Origin: Advenella alkanexedens
GTDB taxonomy: Bacteria; Pseudomonadota; Gammaproteobacteria; Burkholderiales; Burkholderiaceae_B
NCBI RefSeq assembly: GCF_019132845.1
Contig: NZ_JAHSPR010000004.1
Coordinates: forward strand, 124,001-188,000
Direction of reading: 5' to 3'
DNA length: 64,000 bases
Within the stretch, counting starts at the first letter, position 1; every line of letters begins with the position of its first letter. A model generated the notes under the pieces. The model was not told where the DNA came from. It searched no databases and worked only from the letters and a program-made list of their open reading frames with translations. This document shows, piece after piece, positions 46,162 to 55,985 of the stretch. Made by a program: the position numbers and the translations under genes.

Positions 46162-46185
46162 TTTTTTACGAAAAAGCCTTATAAT
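46157..46185 (+). promoter_or_regulatory. Candidate acnB promoter
   Basis: Perfect -10 TATAAT at 46180-46185 with a poor -35 AAGACT (46157-46162) at 17 bp. The -35 lies within the operator-like array. Leader of about 30 nt to the acnB ATG. Confidence 0.55.
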
Positions 46186-46221
46186 GGTCATGTTGTCTCT
46201 AATATTTTTTAAGGTCACGTC

Positions 46222-48813
46222 ATGTTGGAATCATATCGTCAACACGTTGCCGAGCGCGCTGCGCTGGGCATCCCTCCTCTGCCTTTGTCAGCCAAACAAA
46301 CCGCTGATTTAATCGAACTGCTCAAAGCTCCTCCCGCCGGAGAAGAAAACTATCTGGTAGATCTGATTACCCACCGTGTACCAGCAGGTGTGGATGATGC
46401 CGCCAAAGTCAAGGCTTCTTACCTGGCCGCCGTTGCTTTCGGCACCGAAAAATGCCCCCTGATCACCCCTGAAAAAGCCACTGAATTGCTGGGCACCATG
46501 CTGGGTGGCTTCAACATCAGCCCGCTAATCGACTTGCTCGACAACCCAACACTGGGCACTATCGCTGCCGATGGCCTGAAAAAAACCCTGCTCATGTTTG
46601 ACGCCTTCCATGATGTGAAGGAAAAAGCAGACAAAGGCAATGAAAACGCCAAAGCCGTTATTCAAAGCTGGGCCGATGCCGAATGGTTCACCAGCCGTCC
46701 TGAAGTACCAGAAAGCCTCACTGTCACGGTTTTCAAGGTCAGTGGCGAAACCAATACCGATGACCTGTCACCCGCTCCCGACGCCACAACACGTCCTGAT
46801 ATTCCTTTGCATGCCTTGGCAATGCTGAAAAACAAACGTGAAGGCGCGGCATTCGAACCCGAAGAAGACGGCAAGCGCGGTCCGGTTAAATTCATTGAGT
46901 CCCTGAAAGAAAAGGGCCATCTGGTTGCCTACGTCGGTGACGTTGTCGGCACCGGCTCTTCACGCAAATCCGCCACCAACTCCGTATTGTGGTTCACCGG
47001 TGAAGACATTCCTTTCGTACCCAACAAGCGCTACGGTGGTGTTTGTCTGGGTGGCAAAATTGCGCCTATCTTCTACAACACCATGGAAGACGCTGGTGCA
47101 TTGCCTATCGAACTGGACGTTTCCAAAATGGAAATGGGCGATGTCATTGAACTGCGTCCATACGAAGGCAAAGCCCTGAAAAACGGTGAAGTCATTGCCG
47201 AATTCCAGGTCAAATCCGATGTCCTGTTCGACGAAGTACGCGCCGGTGGCCGTATCCCCCTGATCATCGGCCGTGGCCTTACCGCCAAAGCCCGTGAAGC
47301 ACTGGGTCTGCCTGCATCAACCCTGTTCCGTCTGCCTGTTGAGCCTGTTGACTCAGGTAAAGGTTACACACTGGCACAGAAAATGGTGGGTCGCGCCTGT
47401 GGATTGCCAGAAGGCAAAGGTGTGCGTCCAGGCACTTACTGCGAACCCAAAATGACTTCTGTTGGCAGCCAGGATACCACTGGCCCAATGACCCGCGACG
47501 AACTGAAAGACCTGGCCTGCCTGGGCTTCTCTGCCGACCTGGTCATGCAGTCTTTCTGCCATACAGCGGCCTATCCAAAACCTGTCGACGTTAAAACCCA
47601 CCACGAGCTGCCAGACTTCATCAGCACCCGCGGTGGTATTTCCCTGCGTCCTGGTGACGGCGTCATTCACTCATGGTTAAACCGCATGTTGCTGCCTGAT
47701 ACCGTTGGTACCGGTGGTGACTCCCATACCCGTTTCCCAATCGGCATCAGCTTCCCCGCCGGTTCAGGCCTGGTTGCTTTTGCAGCTGCGACCGGTGTAA
47801 TGCCACTGGATATGCCAGAATCCGTTCTGGTTCGTTTCAAAGGCAAAATGCAGCCCGGTGTGACCCTGCGTGACCTGGTTAACGCCATTCCTTTGTACGC
47901 CATCAAAAAAGGCCTGTTAACTGTAGCCAAACAAGGCAAGAAAAACATTTTCTCCGGCCGCATCCTTGAAATTGAAGGTCTGCCCGATCTGAAAGTGGAG
48001 CAGGCATTTGAATTGTCTGATGCCTCTGCCGAGCGTTCAGCCGCCGGTTGTACCGTTCGCCTGAACAAAGAGCCCATCATCGAATACCTCAACAGTAACA
48101 TTACCCTGTTGAAATGGATGATTGCCAACGGCTACGAAGACGAACGCTCACTGGCCCGACGCATCAAGGCCATGGAAGCCTGGTTGGCCGACCCGCAACT
48201 GCTTGAGCCCGACGCCGACGCCGAATACGCTGAAGTGATTGAAATTGACCTGGCCGACATCCACGAACCTATCGTGGCATGCCCGAACGACCCTGATGAT
48301 GTTAAAACACTGTCTGAGGTTGCCGGTGAAAAAATCGATGAAGTGTTTATCGGTAGCTGCATGACCAACATCGGCCACTTCCGCGCCGCTTCCAAGCTGC
48401 TGGAAGGCAAACGCGACATCCCGGTCAAACTGTGGGTTGCTCCTCCAACCAAAATGGATCAAAAGCAACTTACCGAAGAAGGCCACTATGGCGTTCTGGG
48501 CGTAGCCGGTGCCCGCATGGAAATGCCAGGCTGCTCTTTGTGCATGGGTAACCAGGCACAGGTGCGTGAAGGTGCTACCGTCATGTCAACCAGCACCCGT
48601 AACTTCCCGAACCGTTTGGGTAAAAACACCAATGTTTACCTGGGTTCCGCAGAGCTGGCTGCCATCTGTTCCCGTCTGGGTCGCATCCCAACACGTGAAG
48701 AGTACATGGCTGACATTGGCATCATCGACCAAAACAGCGACAAAATCTATCGCTACATGAACTTTGACCAGATCGAAGACTTCAAGGAAATTGCAGATAC
48801 TGTTGGTATCTAA
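46222..48813 (+). CDS. acnB: Aconitate hydratase B
   Basis: An 863-residue 4Fe-4S enzyme isomerising citrate and isocitrate. The AcnB domain order is visible: an N-terminal HEAT-like domain ([20 protein letters not shown]; about 1-160), the swivel domain ([18 protein letters not shown], about 240-257), then the catalytic domains with [19 protein letters not shown] and cluster cysteines in GSCMTN and [14 protein letters not shown] ribosome-binding site. AcnB is usually the main growth-phase enzyme and can bind mRNA as the apo-form. Followed by two hairpins and then acnA. Confidence 0.96.
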   Translation: MLESYRQHVAERAALGIPPLPLSAKQTADLIELLKAPPAGEENYLVDLITHRVPAGVDDAAKVKASYLAAVAFGTEKCPLITPEKATELLGTMLGGFNISPLIDLLDNPTLGTIAADGLKKTLLMFDAFHDVKEKADKGNENAKAVIQSWADAEWFTSRPEVPESLTVTVFKVSGETNTDDLSPAPDATTRPDIPLHALAMLKNKREGAAFEPEEDGKRGPVKFIESLKEKGHLVAYVGDVVGTGSSRKSATNSVLWFTGEDIPFVPNKRYGGVCLGGKIAPIFYNTMEDAGALPIELDVSKMEMGDVIELRPYEGKALKNGEVIAEFQVKSDVLFDEVRAGGRIPLIIGRGLTAKAREALGLPASTLFRLPVEPVDSGKGYTLAQKMVGRACGLPEGKGVRPGTYCEPKMTSVGSQDTTGPMTRDELKDLACLGFSADLVMQSFCHTAAYPKPVDVKTHHELPDFISTRGGISLRPGDGVIHSWLNRMLLPDTVGTGGDSHTRFPIGISFPAGSGLVAFAAATGVMPLDMPESVLVRFKGKMQPGVTLRDLVNAIPLYAIKKGLLTVAKQGKKNIFSGRILEIEGLPDLKVEQAFELSDASAERSAAGCTVRLNKEPIIEYLNSNITLLKWMIANGYEDERSLARRIKAMEAWLADPQLLEPDADAEYAEVIEIDLADIHEPIVACPNDPDDVKTLSEVAGEKIDEVFIGSCMTNIGHFRAASKLLEGKRDIPVKLWVAPPTKMDQKQLTEEGHYGVLGVAGARMEMPGCSLCMGNQAQVREGATVMSTSTRNFPNRLGKNTNVYLGSAELAAICSRLGRIPTREEYMADIGIIDQNSDKIYRYMNFDQIEDFKEIADTVGI

Positions 48814-48827
48814 ATACTGAAGTCAAC

Positions 48828-48897
48828 GCCGTTCCGTTCCATACGGAACGGCTTGGTTCAATGTTAAAACAGGCCTTGAAAAGGCCTGTTTTTTTTT
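48828..48897 (+). terminator. Tandem hairpins and terminator of acnB
   Basis: A first 9-bp stem GCCGTTCCG/CGGAACGGC (48828-48852) is followed by a second 10-bp stem AACAGGCCTT/AAGGCCTGTT (48868-48890) with eight T. The second is a strong Rho-independent terminator; the first may protect the 3' end. Confidence 0.88.
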
Positions 48898-49063
48898 AAT
48901 TTATCACTGCTGCCAATGCAAAAATCATCCATGTATTGCACATTTGCTTAAATCCGGCAAGCAAACATCTTCCAGCTAGTGCTATCATTGGAAACAAACA
49001 ATCAAAACAAGACCCATCCACCCCAATATTCTTTTGCCAATTAACTCAAACAGCGAGGTTGCC

Positions 49064-51757
49064 ATGCCTTTTTCCAGCACTGTCAAAACACTCACGGTCA
49101 ACAATAAAACCAGGAAATATTATTCCCTGCCCGCCCTGGGTAAAAAACTGGGCGTCAAAATCAACAAACTGCCCGTTTCCATCCGCATCGTACTCGAATC
49201 GGTTTTGCGCAACTGTGATGGCAATAAGGTAACCGAAGAACATGTGCGCCAGTTGGCCAACTGGCAAGCCAACGCCAAACGTGAAGAGGAAATTCCTTTT
49301 GTGGTGGCCCGCGTCGTTTTGCAAGACTTTACCGGTGTTCCTTTATTAGCCGACCTGGCCGCCATGCGTTCGGTCGCCGATAAAATGGACAAAAACCCAA
49401 AAGCCATCGAGCCACTGGTCCCCGTTGACCTGGTGGTTGACCACTCTGTCATGATTGACTACTTCGGCACCAAAGATGCGCTGGACCTGAACATGAAGGT
49501 TGAGTTCCAACGCAACAAAGAGCGGTATCAATTCATGAAATGGGGCATGCAGGCTTTTGACACCTTTGGCGTTGTCCCTCCAGGCTTTGGTATTGTTCAT
49601 CAGGTTAACCTGGAATATCTGGCACGTGGTGTTCACAAAGACGCCAACGATGTTTACTATCCCGACACACTGGTTGGCACTGACAGTCACACCACCATGA
49701 TTAACGGCATTGGGGTTGTGGGCTGGGGCGTCGGAGGCATTGAAGCCGAAGCGGCCATGCTGGGGCAACCCTATTACATGCTGACCCCCGATGTGATTGG
49801 TGTTGAGATGACCGGCCAATTACGCGGTGGCGTGACCGCCACCGACCTGGTGCTAACCATTACCGAAATGCTGCGCAAGGAAAAAGTGGTTGGCAAATTT
49901 GTGGAATTCTGTGGTCCGGGCACTGCCAGCTTAAGTGTTACCGACCGTGCCACCATTTCCAACATGGCACCCGAATACGGTGCCACCATGGGTTTTTTCC
50001 CGGTTGATGAACACACGCTTGATTACTTCAGGGGCACCGGTCGTACCGATGAAGAAATTGAAGCGCTTGAAACCTATTTCAAGGCCCAGAAAATGTTTGG
50101 CATTCCCAAAGCCAAAGACATCAACTACACCAAAGTCCTGAAGCTGGACCTGAAAACCGTTTCTCCCTCACTGGCCGGCCCTAAACGTCCCCAGGACAGG
50201 ATTGAGCTGGGCAATGTCAAAAAAACCTTTGCCAAGCTGTTTACCGCCCCCCCCGAGCAAAACGGCTTCAATCAGCCGGCAGAAAAATTCACGGCCGCTT
50301 ATGAAACCCCCAGTGGTGTCACACTTGGAAACGGTGACATCCTGATCGCCGCGATCACCTCTTGCACCAACACTTCAAACCCAAGTGTCCTGCTGGCAGC
50401 CGGCCTGTTGGCCAAAAAAGCGGTCAAGGCGGGTTTAAGCGTACCCAAACACATCAAAACCTCACTGGCGCCCGGATCCAGGGTAGTGACCGAATATCTG
50501 GCCAAAACAGGCTTGCTGCCCTATCTTGAGCAACTGGGCTTTGATGTGGCTGCCTACGGCTGCACAACCTGTATCGGCAACGCCGGTGATTTGCTGCCCG
50601 AGTTCAATGAAGCGATTGTCAAAAACGATCTGGTTTGCGCTGCCGTCCTGTCAGGCAACCGCAACTTCGAAGCCCGCATTCACCCCAACATCAAAGCCAA
50701 CTTTCTCGCCTCCCCCCCCTTGGTCGTGGCCTATGCACTGGCAGGCACATTGAATATTGATTTAATGACCCAACCGGTTGGCAAAGGCAAAAAAGGAGAT
50801 GTTTGGCTAGGCGATATCTGGCCAAGCGATGAAGAGGTTGAAAAACTGCTGGGTAAAGCCATGAATCCAAAGGCCTACCGCAACAACTATGCCCAGGTCA
50901 AATCCAATCCTGGCGATTTGTGGAAAAAAATCAAGGGTGTATCCGGTGACGTTTACAATTGGCCAACCTCCACCTATATTGCCGAGCCGCCTTTCTTTAA
51001 CGACTTCAGCATGACACCGGCTGCCCTCCAGCCGATCAAACAGGCACGCGCGCTGGGCATTTTTGGTGACTCGGTCACCACCGACCATATTTCACCGGCC
51101 GGCTCTATCAAGGAAACCTCACCGGCAGGCAAATGGCTGCTGGCCCACGATGTCATGAAACCCGACTTCAACAGCTATGGCTCACGCCGTGGCAATCATG
51201 AGGTCATGATGCGTGGCACCTTTGCCAACGTTCGTATCAAAAACCTTATGATTCCCGCCCTGCCCAATGGCAGCCGCTTTGAAGGAGGTGAAACCATTCA
51301 CAAACCCAGTCAAGAGCAAATGCCCATTTACGATGCCGCCATGCAATATATTGCCAGTGGTACACCAACAATCGTCTTTGGGGGTGAAGAATACGGCACA
51401 GGCTCTTCCCGTGACTGGGCGGCCAAAGGCACCCAGCTATTGGGTGTAAAAGCGGTAATTGCCCGCAGTTTTGAGCGCATTCACCGAAGCAATCTGGTGG
51501 GCATGGGTGTCCTGCCCCTGCAATTCAAAGGAGATGACTCGGTGCAGTCCCTGGGGATTACCGGTGATGAAACCTACGACATCAGCGGCCTGGAAGAAGG
51601 TATCAAGCCACAACAGGATGTCGTGTTAACCGTGCAGCGCCCCGATGGCAGCAAACAGGACATCCCTTTGCTGCTACGCATAGATACACCTGTCGAAGTA
51701 GAATACTACCAGCACGGCGGTATTCTTCCCTTCGTTCTTCGACAACTTCTTTCTTAA
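49064..51757 (+). CDS. acnA: Aconitate hydratase A
   Basis: An 897-residue aconitase of the AcnA/IRP type. The substrate and cluster motifs are [20 protein letters not shown] (about 208-227), [10 protein letters not shown] and [11 protein letters not shown], giving three Fe-S cysteines; the C-terminal swivel domain has [14 protein letters not shown] and [18 protein letters not shown] at 49064 has GAGG 5 nt upstream; the frame is open ten codons further. AcnA enzymes tend to be the stable, stress-resistant form. Separated from acnB by a terminator, so it is likely regulated separately; no copy of the operator array was seen before it. Confidence 0.95.
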   Translation: MPFSSTVKTLTVNNKTRKYYSLPALGKKLGVKINKLPVSIRIVLESVLRNCDGNKVTEEHVRQLANWQANAKREEEIPFVVARVVLQDFTGVPLLADLAAMRSVADKMDKNPKAIEPLVPVDLVVDHSVMIDYFGTKDALDLNMKVEFQRNKERYQFMKWGMQAFDTFGVVPPGFGIVHQVNLEYLARGVHKDANDVYYPDTLVGTDSHTTMINGIGVVGWGVGGIEAEAAMLGQPYYMLTPDVIGVEMTGQLRGGVTATDLVLTITEMLRKEKVVGKFVEFCGPGTASLSVTDRATISNMAPEYGATMGFFPVDEHTLDYFRGTGRTDEEIEALETYFKAQKMFGIPKAKDINYTKVLKLDLKTVSPSLAGPKRPQDRIELGNVKKTFAKLFTAPPEQNGFNQPAEKFTAAYETPSGVTLGNGDILIAAITSCTNTSNPSVLLAAGLLAKKAVKAGLSVPKHIKTSLAPGSRVVTEYLAKTGLLPYLEQLGFDVAAYGCTTCIGNAGDLLPEFNEAIVKNDLVCAAVLSGNRNFEARIHPNIKANFLASPPLVVAYALAGTLNIDLMTQPVGKGKKGDVWLGDIWPSDEEVEKLLGKAMNPKAYRNNYAQVKSNPGDLWKKIKGVSGDVYNWPTSTYIAEPPFFNDFSMTPAALQPIKQARALGIFGDSVTTDHISPAGSIKETSPAGKWLLAHDVMKPDFNSYGSRRGNHEVMMRGTFANVRIKNLMIPALPNGSRFEGGETIHKPSQEQMPIYDAAMQYIASGTPTIVFGGEEYGTGSSRDWAAKGTQLLGVKAVIARSFERIHRSNLVGMGVLPLQFKGDDSVQSLGITGDETYDISGLEEGIKPQQDVVLTVQRPDGSKQDIPLLLRIDTPVEVEYYQHGGILPFVLRQLLS

Positions 51758-51768
51758 TTAAAAAACCT

Positions 51769-51800
51769 GGCTCCTTTCATCATCGTCCGTGAAAGGAGCC
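51769..51800 (+). promoter_or_regulatory. Hairpin covering the ribosome-binding site of the DUF2863 gene
   Basis: Perfect 11-bp inverted repeat GGCTCCTTTCA/TGAAAGGAGCC with a 10-nt loop between acnA and the next gene. The right arm contains AAAGGAG, the only good Shine-Dalgarno for that gene. On the forward strand it has no T run, so it is not a normal terminator for acnA. Confidence 0.6.
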
Positions 51801-51809
51801 AAACAAAAT

Positions 51810-53021
51810 ATGAGTAAAACCGCATTCACGAAGTTAAGCAAGGCAAGCCAGGTTCTTATTGACGCCTGTAAAGCCTTAAAACAGTCCGGCTGCATTATTG
51901 AAGACCGCTACTGGGAAAACCTGATCGATCAAAAAGTGGTCGATATTTTCAACAGCAATAAAAAAAACCAGGTCGACCGTGCACTTGATTTTCTGGCCTC
52001 TACCGATACCGAAACCCATGATATCTTGCTGGAACATGCGGAAACCATGTCCGAGTCCTGCACGCTGGAAAAAGATGGCGTGTATTTTGACTGCCTGTTC
52101 ATTGTGATTCCTGTGGTGGCCTGGACCCGATTCCACATCCCATCACCCACCCTTAATCTGAAAACACAAACCGCGCTTGTCAATCTGCTAAAAAAACATA
52201 TCAGTGCCACAGCGGTGGAAATAGCCATTCATCCGCAACTGTGTTCAGTTGACCAAATGCCAAAATCCTTTGATCAAACCCATCTATGGTGCGATACGCT
52301 GGCCAGGCAGGCACTGAATCTGCCTGTTAACCCGCTTTCCAGTCCCAAGCCGCCCGCCGAAGACGCCCATATGCTGGCCGATACCCGCTATATCATGGCT
52401 GCTTTCTGTGTCATCCAAAACCAGCCTATTTTCAAATGGCAACAGGCCAGCGAACACTTTGCCGAACAACGACAACGCTGTCTGCAAGACTGGCAAGAAG
52501 AAGCCCTGCCCTTGTTCAGGGAACTGTTACCCGCCTGTGGCCTCGAACTTCCCCTACCCGATGCGTTTTATATCGCCAATCGCGAAGCTGATAAACGAAT
52601 CCGTTTCGCCGCGCTGAGCGCTTCGGTGCAATGGTTGCAAAACACCCTGAATATCCCTGCCCAATCCTTCCGCGCCACGATTGCCGGCATCGGAGAAGAC
52701 CAAATCAAGGAATATCGAATCGGCTTTACCTTCCTGGACTCCCATCAGGTTATTTATGGCTGCATGTGGCCTCTTTTCAGTGAGGAACAGGAAGAAACCA
52801 TCCCTGAAACCATTACCGAATCGCCACAGGTTCTTAATATCATTGAGCAACTGCAGGCCAATGGCATCAAACATATCATTTGTATCAATGAAATGCTCAA
52901 ACCCGGCCTTCATGAAGAAACCGATGAGCCACTTTTTCCCAACCCTGCCGGAGAACTGACGTATATCAGTGCGCCCGATGATTTTGATGATGTAGACACT
53001 TCCAGTGAACAGTTCCATTAA
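51810..53021 (+). CDS. DUF2863 family protein
   Basis: A 403-residue protein resembling the DUF2863 family known from Burkholderiales and relatives. The N-terminal SQVLIDACKALKQSGCIIED and RYWENLIDQKVVDIF segments match the family pattern; the C-terminus is acidic. No membrane segment, signal peptide or catalytic motif is recognisable, so it is probably cytoplasmic with unknown role. ATG 51810 is preferred over GTG 51789; its ribosome-binding site lies in a hairpin arm with an 11-nt spacer. It overlaps earP by 17 bp, which links it to the EF-P modification genes. Confidence 0.72.
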   Translation: MSKTAFTKLSKASQVLIDACKALKQSGCIIEDRYWENLIDQKVVDIFNSNKKNQVDRALDFLASTDTETHDILLEHAETMSESCTLEKDGVYFDCLFIVIPVVAWTRFHIPSPTLNLKTQTALVNLLKKHISATAVEIAIHPQLCSVDQMPKSFDQTHLWCDTLARQALNLPVNPLSSPKPPAEDAHMLADTRYIMAAFCVIQNQPIFKWQQASEHFAEQRQRCLQDWQEEALPLFRELLPACGLELPLPDAFYIANREADKRIRFAALSASVQWLQNTLNIPAQSFRATIAGIGEDQIKEYRIGFTFLDSHQVIYGCMWPLFSEEQEETIPETITESPQVLNIIEQLQANGIKHIICINEMLKPGLHEETDEPLFPNPAGELTYISAPDDFDDVDTSSEQFH

Positions 53022-54171
53022 ACCCGCTTACCCCAAAAGCATTGATATTTTCTGCAAAGTCATAGATAACTACGGAGACATTGGCGTGTGCTGGCGCCTT
53101 GCCCGTGATTTGAAAACACAAAGCCAGGCCACCATCCGCCTGTGGGTTGATGATCTGCGCAGCTTTGGGAAAATCGCCCCTGAACTGGATCCCATGCTTA
53201 ACGAGCAAATCGTTCAGGGCATCCATGTCCGTCATTGGGTAAACGATCAGGCTTTCACTGAACAACCGGCTGAAATAGTGATTGAAGCCTTTGCCTGTGA
53301 CCCGCCACCCGATTTTGTACAAGCCATGAAAGGCAATACACGTTTATGGCTGAACCTGGAATACCTGTCAGCCGAACCCTGGGTGGAAAGCTTTCATGCC
53401 CAACCCTCGCTACAGCCCAATGGCATGGTAAAACTGTTCTTTTTCCCCGGGTTTACCGCCAAAACAGGGGGGTTGCTGCGTGAAGAACACCTGCTGTCAG
53501 AGCGTGACCAGTGGCAAAATGACCGGCAGGCACAAGAAAAATTCCTGGCTCCGTTTTTAAATGCCCAACAACTGGCACTTTGGCAACAGGGTGCCCCCAT
53601 CATTAATTTATTTTGTTATCCGAGCGCCCCGGTGCATGAACTGGCCCAGGCTCTTGTCAAGGCCAATCAGCCGGTTCTGTTGTTGGTTCCGGAAGGCGTG
53701 GCCCCCTCATTGGAAGAAGAAATTACCCGGCTGGAGGCGGTTGCTCCCGCCCCGTCCCCGCTGCACATTATCCGCCTGCCTTTCATAGACCAACGCGACT
53801 ATGACCGCCTGCTTTGGCTAGGCTCGCTGAATTTTATTCGTGGTGAAGACAGTTTTGTCAGGGCCATCTGGGCAGCCAGACCATTCATATGGCAAATTTA
53901 TGAGCAAGAGGAAAATACACACCTGATTAAGCTGGATGCCTGGCTTGCCAGCAGCCAAACCTGCCCTTCTGTTGCCAGCATAATACGAGCCTGGAACAAC
54001 GCCGCAGCTCCCGGTTCATTTACCAGTCTTTTTCAGGATATTTTCTTCAATCCCGACAAATGCGCCCAATGGAAACAGCAAACGCGCGAATATTGCCAAA
54101 ATCTTTCTGAAAACAAGACTTTATCTTCATCCATTTTTGATATTCATTATAAAATGTCGCAAAAAGTATAA
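53005..54171 (+). CDS. earP: EF-P arginine rhamnosyltransferase EarP
   Basis: A 388-residue GT-B inverting glycosyltransferase that adds rhamnose from dTDP-rhamnose to Arg32 of elongation factor P. The N-terminal DNYGDIGVCWRLARDL carries the catalytic Asp region, and LNLEYLSAEPWVESFHAQPS and FFFPGFTAKTGGLLRE are EarP family signatures; the C-terminal DRLLWLGSLNFIRGEDSFVRA forms the nucleotide-sugar site. GTG start inside the DUF2863 gene (17-bp overlap). efp follows 75 bp downstream, the classical gene pair. Confidence 0.93.
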   Translation: MNSSIKPAYPKSIDIFCKVIDNYGDIGVCWRLARDLKTQSQATIRLWVDDLRSFGKIAPELDPMLNEQIVQGIHVRHWVNDQAFTEQPAEIVIEAFACDPPPDFVQAMKGNTRLWLNLEYLSAEPWVESFHAQPSLQPNGMVKLFFFPGFTAKTGGLLREEHLLSERDQWQNDRQAQEKFLAPFLNAQQLALWQQGAPIINLFCYPSAPVHELAQALVKANQPVLLLVPEGVAPSLEEEITRLEAVAPAPSPLHIIRLPFIDQRDYDRLLWLGSLNFIRGEDSFVRAIWAARPFIWQIYEQEENTHLIKLDAWLASSQTCPSVASIIRAWNNAAAPGSFTSLFQDIFFNPDKCAQWKQQTREYCQNLSENKTLSSSIFDIHYKMSQKV

Positions 54172-54246
54172 AATATGCGTTTTCCGATTTTTATCGGTTA
54201 AATTACTGTAGATATACACTACCCATTATTCCTGGAGTTATTATTA

Positions 54247-54804
54247 ATGAAGACCGCACAAGAACTGCGCGTAGGCAATGTAGTCATGGTTGGCTCAGAA
54301 CCCTTGGTTGTACAAAAAGCCGATTACAATAAATCTGGCCGAAACGCTGCTGTTGTCAAACTGAAATTCAAGAATCTGTTAACAGGCTCCGGCAGTGAAT
54401 TGGTTTACAAAGCCGACGAAAAATTTGAAGTGGTCATGCTCGACAAAAAAGAATGCACCTATTCTTACTTTGCCGACCCCATGTATGTATTCATGGATGA
54501 AGAATACAACCAGCACGAAGTTGAAGCCGACAGCATGGGTGATGCGCTGCACTACCTGGAAGAAGGCATGACTGTTGAAGTGGTTTTCTACGAAGGCCGT
54601 GCCATTTCTGTCGAACTTCCAACCATCATTGTCCGTGAAATCACCTATACCGAACCCGCAGTTAAAGGCGACACCTCCGGTAAAGTGTTGAAACCCGCCA
54701 AAATCAATACCGGTTTTGAAATTGCAGTTCCCCTATTCTGCAACATTGGTGACAAAATTGAAATTGACACACGTACTCACGAATACCGCAGCCGTGTTAT
54801 GTAA
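54247..54804 (+). CDS. efp: Translation elongation factor P, Arg32 type
   Basis: A 185-residue factor that rescues ribosomes stalled on proline stretches. Three beta-barrel domains are present (KOW-like 1-65, OB 66-128, C-terminal 130-185). The tip loop reads [12 protein letters not shown] with Arg32, not Lys, so this is the rhamnosylated type and matches EarP next to it rather than EpmA/EpmB. Ribosome-binding site TGGAG. Terminator behind. Confidence 0.97.
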   Translation: MKTAQELRVGNVVMVGSEPLVVQKADYNKSGRNAAVVKLKFKNLLTGSGSELVYKADEKFEVVMLDKKECTYSYFADPMYVFMDEEYNQHEVEADSMGDALHYLEEGMTVEVVFYEGRAISVELPTIIVREITYTEPAVKGDTSGKVLKPAKINTGFEIAVPLFCNIGDKIEIDTRTHEYRSRVM

Positions 54805-54831
54805 TTCCAATGGTCTCCAACCATAGAAAAC

Positions 54832-54866
54832 AAAAAAACCTGAAGCAATAGCTTCAGGTTTTTTTT
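54832..54866. terminator. Bidirectional terminator after efp
   Basis: 15-bp stem AAAAAAACCTGAAGC with its complement around AATA, T run on both strands. Ends efp (+) and the converging thioesterase gene (-). Confidence 0.9.
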
Positions 54867-54895
54867 CAAGTGCTGGTTTTGCAGGGTGACTTTAC

Positions 54896-55306
54896 TTACT
54901 TTTTAACCAGGGAATATTTAAATGTCCCGACCGCTGTTGCCAGCAGCAAATCATCATCAAGCCACACCTCGGAACGGGCAAAAAATATGCTACGTCCTTT
55001 TTTTTCCACAAAACCCCTGGCCTTTAACATGGCACCATCACCCGCACCAATGAAATTGGTGGTCAACGACAAGGTGAGGGCCTTTAATTCGGGATCTCCG
55101 GGTGCTGAATAAATACCACTGTAACCGGCGACCGAATCAAGCAAGGTACACAACACTCCGCCCTGCACACGACCCGTACGATTGCCCAGATTGGGACCCA
55201 TGGGCAAATGCATTTGTGCATACCCTTCAGACCAGTCACTTAAAGTAATGCCCATCCATTCCAGGAACGGATTATTGATGGGATGAACCGATACACAAGC
55301 ATCCAC
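54896..55306 (-). CDS. PaaI-type hot-dog thioesterase
   Basis: A 136-residue hot-dog acyl-CoA thioesterase of the PaaI/DUF4442 group. NRTGRVQGGVLCTLLDSVAGY (described from about residue 42) is the family signature: the GGV turn followed by the helix with the acidic catalytic Asp. LKALTLSLTTNFIGAG forms the next strand. The likely substrate is an aryl- or acyl-CoA but cannot be specified. Starts 3 bp after the yajQ stop, so probably one transcript with yajQ. Confidence 0.82.
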   Translation of the reverse strand: MDACVSVHPINNPFLEWMGITLSDWSEGYAQMHLPMGPNLGNRTGRVQGGVLCTLLDSVAGYSGIYSAPGDPELKALTLSLTTNFIGAGDGAMLKARGFVEKKGRSIFFARSEVWLDDDLLLATAVGTFKYSLVKK

Positions 55307-55309
55307 GAT

Positions 55310-55795
55310 TTAGTCCCTGAAATTATTAAAAGCCAGCGGTGCGTCTGCCACCTCTTTTTTCAGCAAGGCAATGACATCTTGCAATGTGTCCCGTTTTGCA
55401 CCACTCACCCGCACGGTGTCGCCCTGTATGCTGGCCTGTACCTTGAGCTTGCTGTCTTTAATGGTTTTAACGATTTTTTTGGCCAGATCTCCGGTAATCC
55501 CTTTGCGAATAGTGGCATATTGCTTGAGTTTGTCCCCAGACATCTTTTCTTTTTTACCATATTCAAGAAAACGCAAATCCACTCCACGCTTGGCCAGTTT
55601 GTTAATCAGCACATCCTGAACCTGCCCCACCTTGAATTCGTCATCGGCAAAAATAGTCAGTTCCAGTTCTTTTTGTTCGATCCGGGCATCCGAGCCCTTA
55701 AAGTCAAAACGGGTTGAAATTTCTTTATTGGCCTGCTCAACCGCATTCCTGACTTCAACCATGTCCGCTTCACTCACGACATCAAATGATGGCAT
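55310..55795 (-). CDS. YajQ family nucleotide-binding protein
   Basis: A 161-residue protein of the YajQ family (UPF0234), two ferredoxin-like folds. The N-terminus [20 protein letters not shown] and the motif [20 protein letters not shown] (about 26-45) are diagnostic. Members bind cyclic di-GMP in Xanthomonas and tRNA/nucleotides elsewhere. Cytoplasmic. The thioesterase gene follows immediately. Confidence 0.92.
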   Translation of the reverse strand: MPSFDVVSEADMVEVRNAVEQANKEISTRFDFKGSDARIEQKELELTIFADDEFKVGQVQDVLINKLAKRGVDLRFLEYGKKEKMSGDKLKQYATIRKGITGDLAKKIVKTIKDSKLKVQASIQGDTVRVSGAKRDTLQDVIALLKKEVADAPLAFNNFRD

Positions 55796-55880
55796 ATTTT
55801 CTCTTTCCTTTTAATAGTCATATAAATATCCACGTCAAGATTAGCATATTTTAACCGCTCTGGCTGAAGCGCAGACATGC

Positions 55881-55975
55881 ATAAGGCCTGTCTTAAGTTA
55901 AGACAAGCCTTATATGCCCATTTTGCCAGATACAGTCCAGAACATGAACAGGCATCCCTGGTTGAACAACAGGGA
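55881..55975. other. Two hairpins downstream of the FAD oxidoreductase gene
   Basis: ATAAGGCCTGTCTTA (55881-55895) pairs with TAAGACAAGCCTTAT (55899-55913) with one mismatch; CATCCCTG and CAGGGATG (about 55949-55974) form a second hairpin. Neither has a T run on the reverse strand, so termination for the oxidoreductase gene is uncertain. Nothing else is seen between 55796 and 55985. Confidence 0.4.
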
Positions 55976-55985
55976 TGAACGTTTT

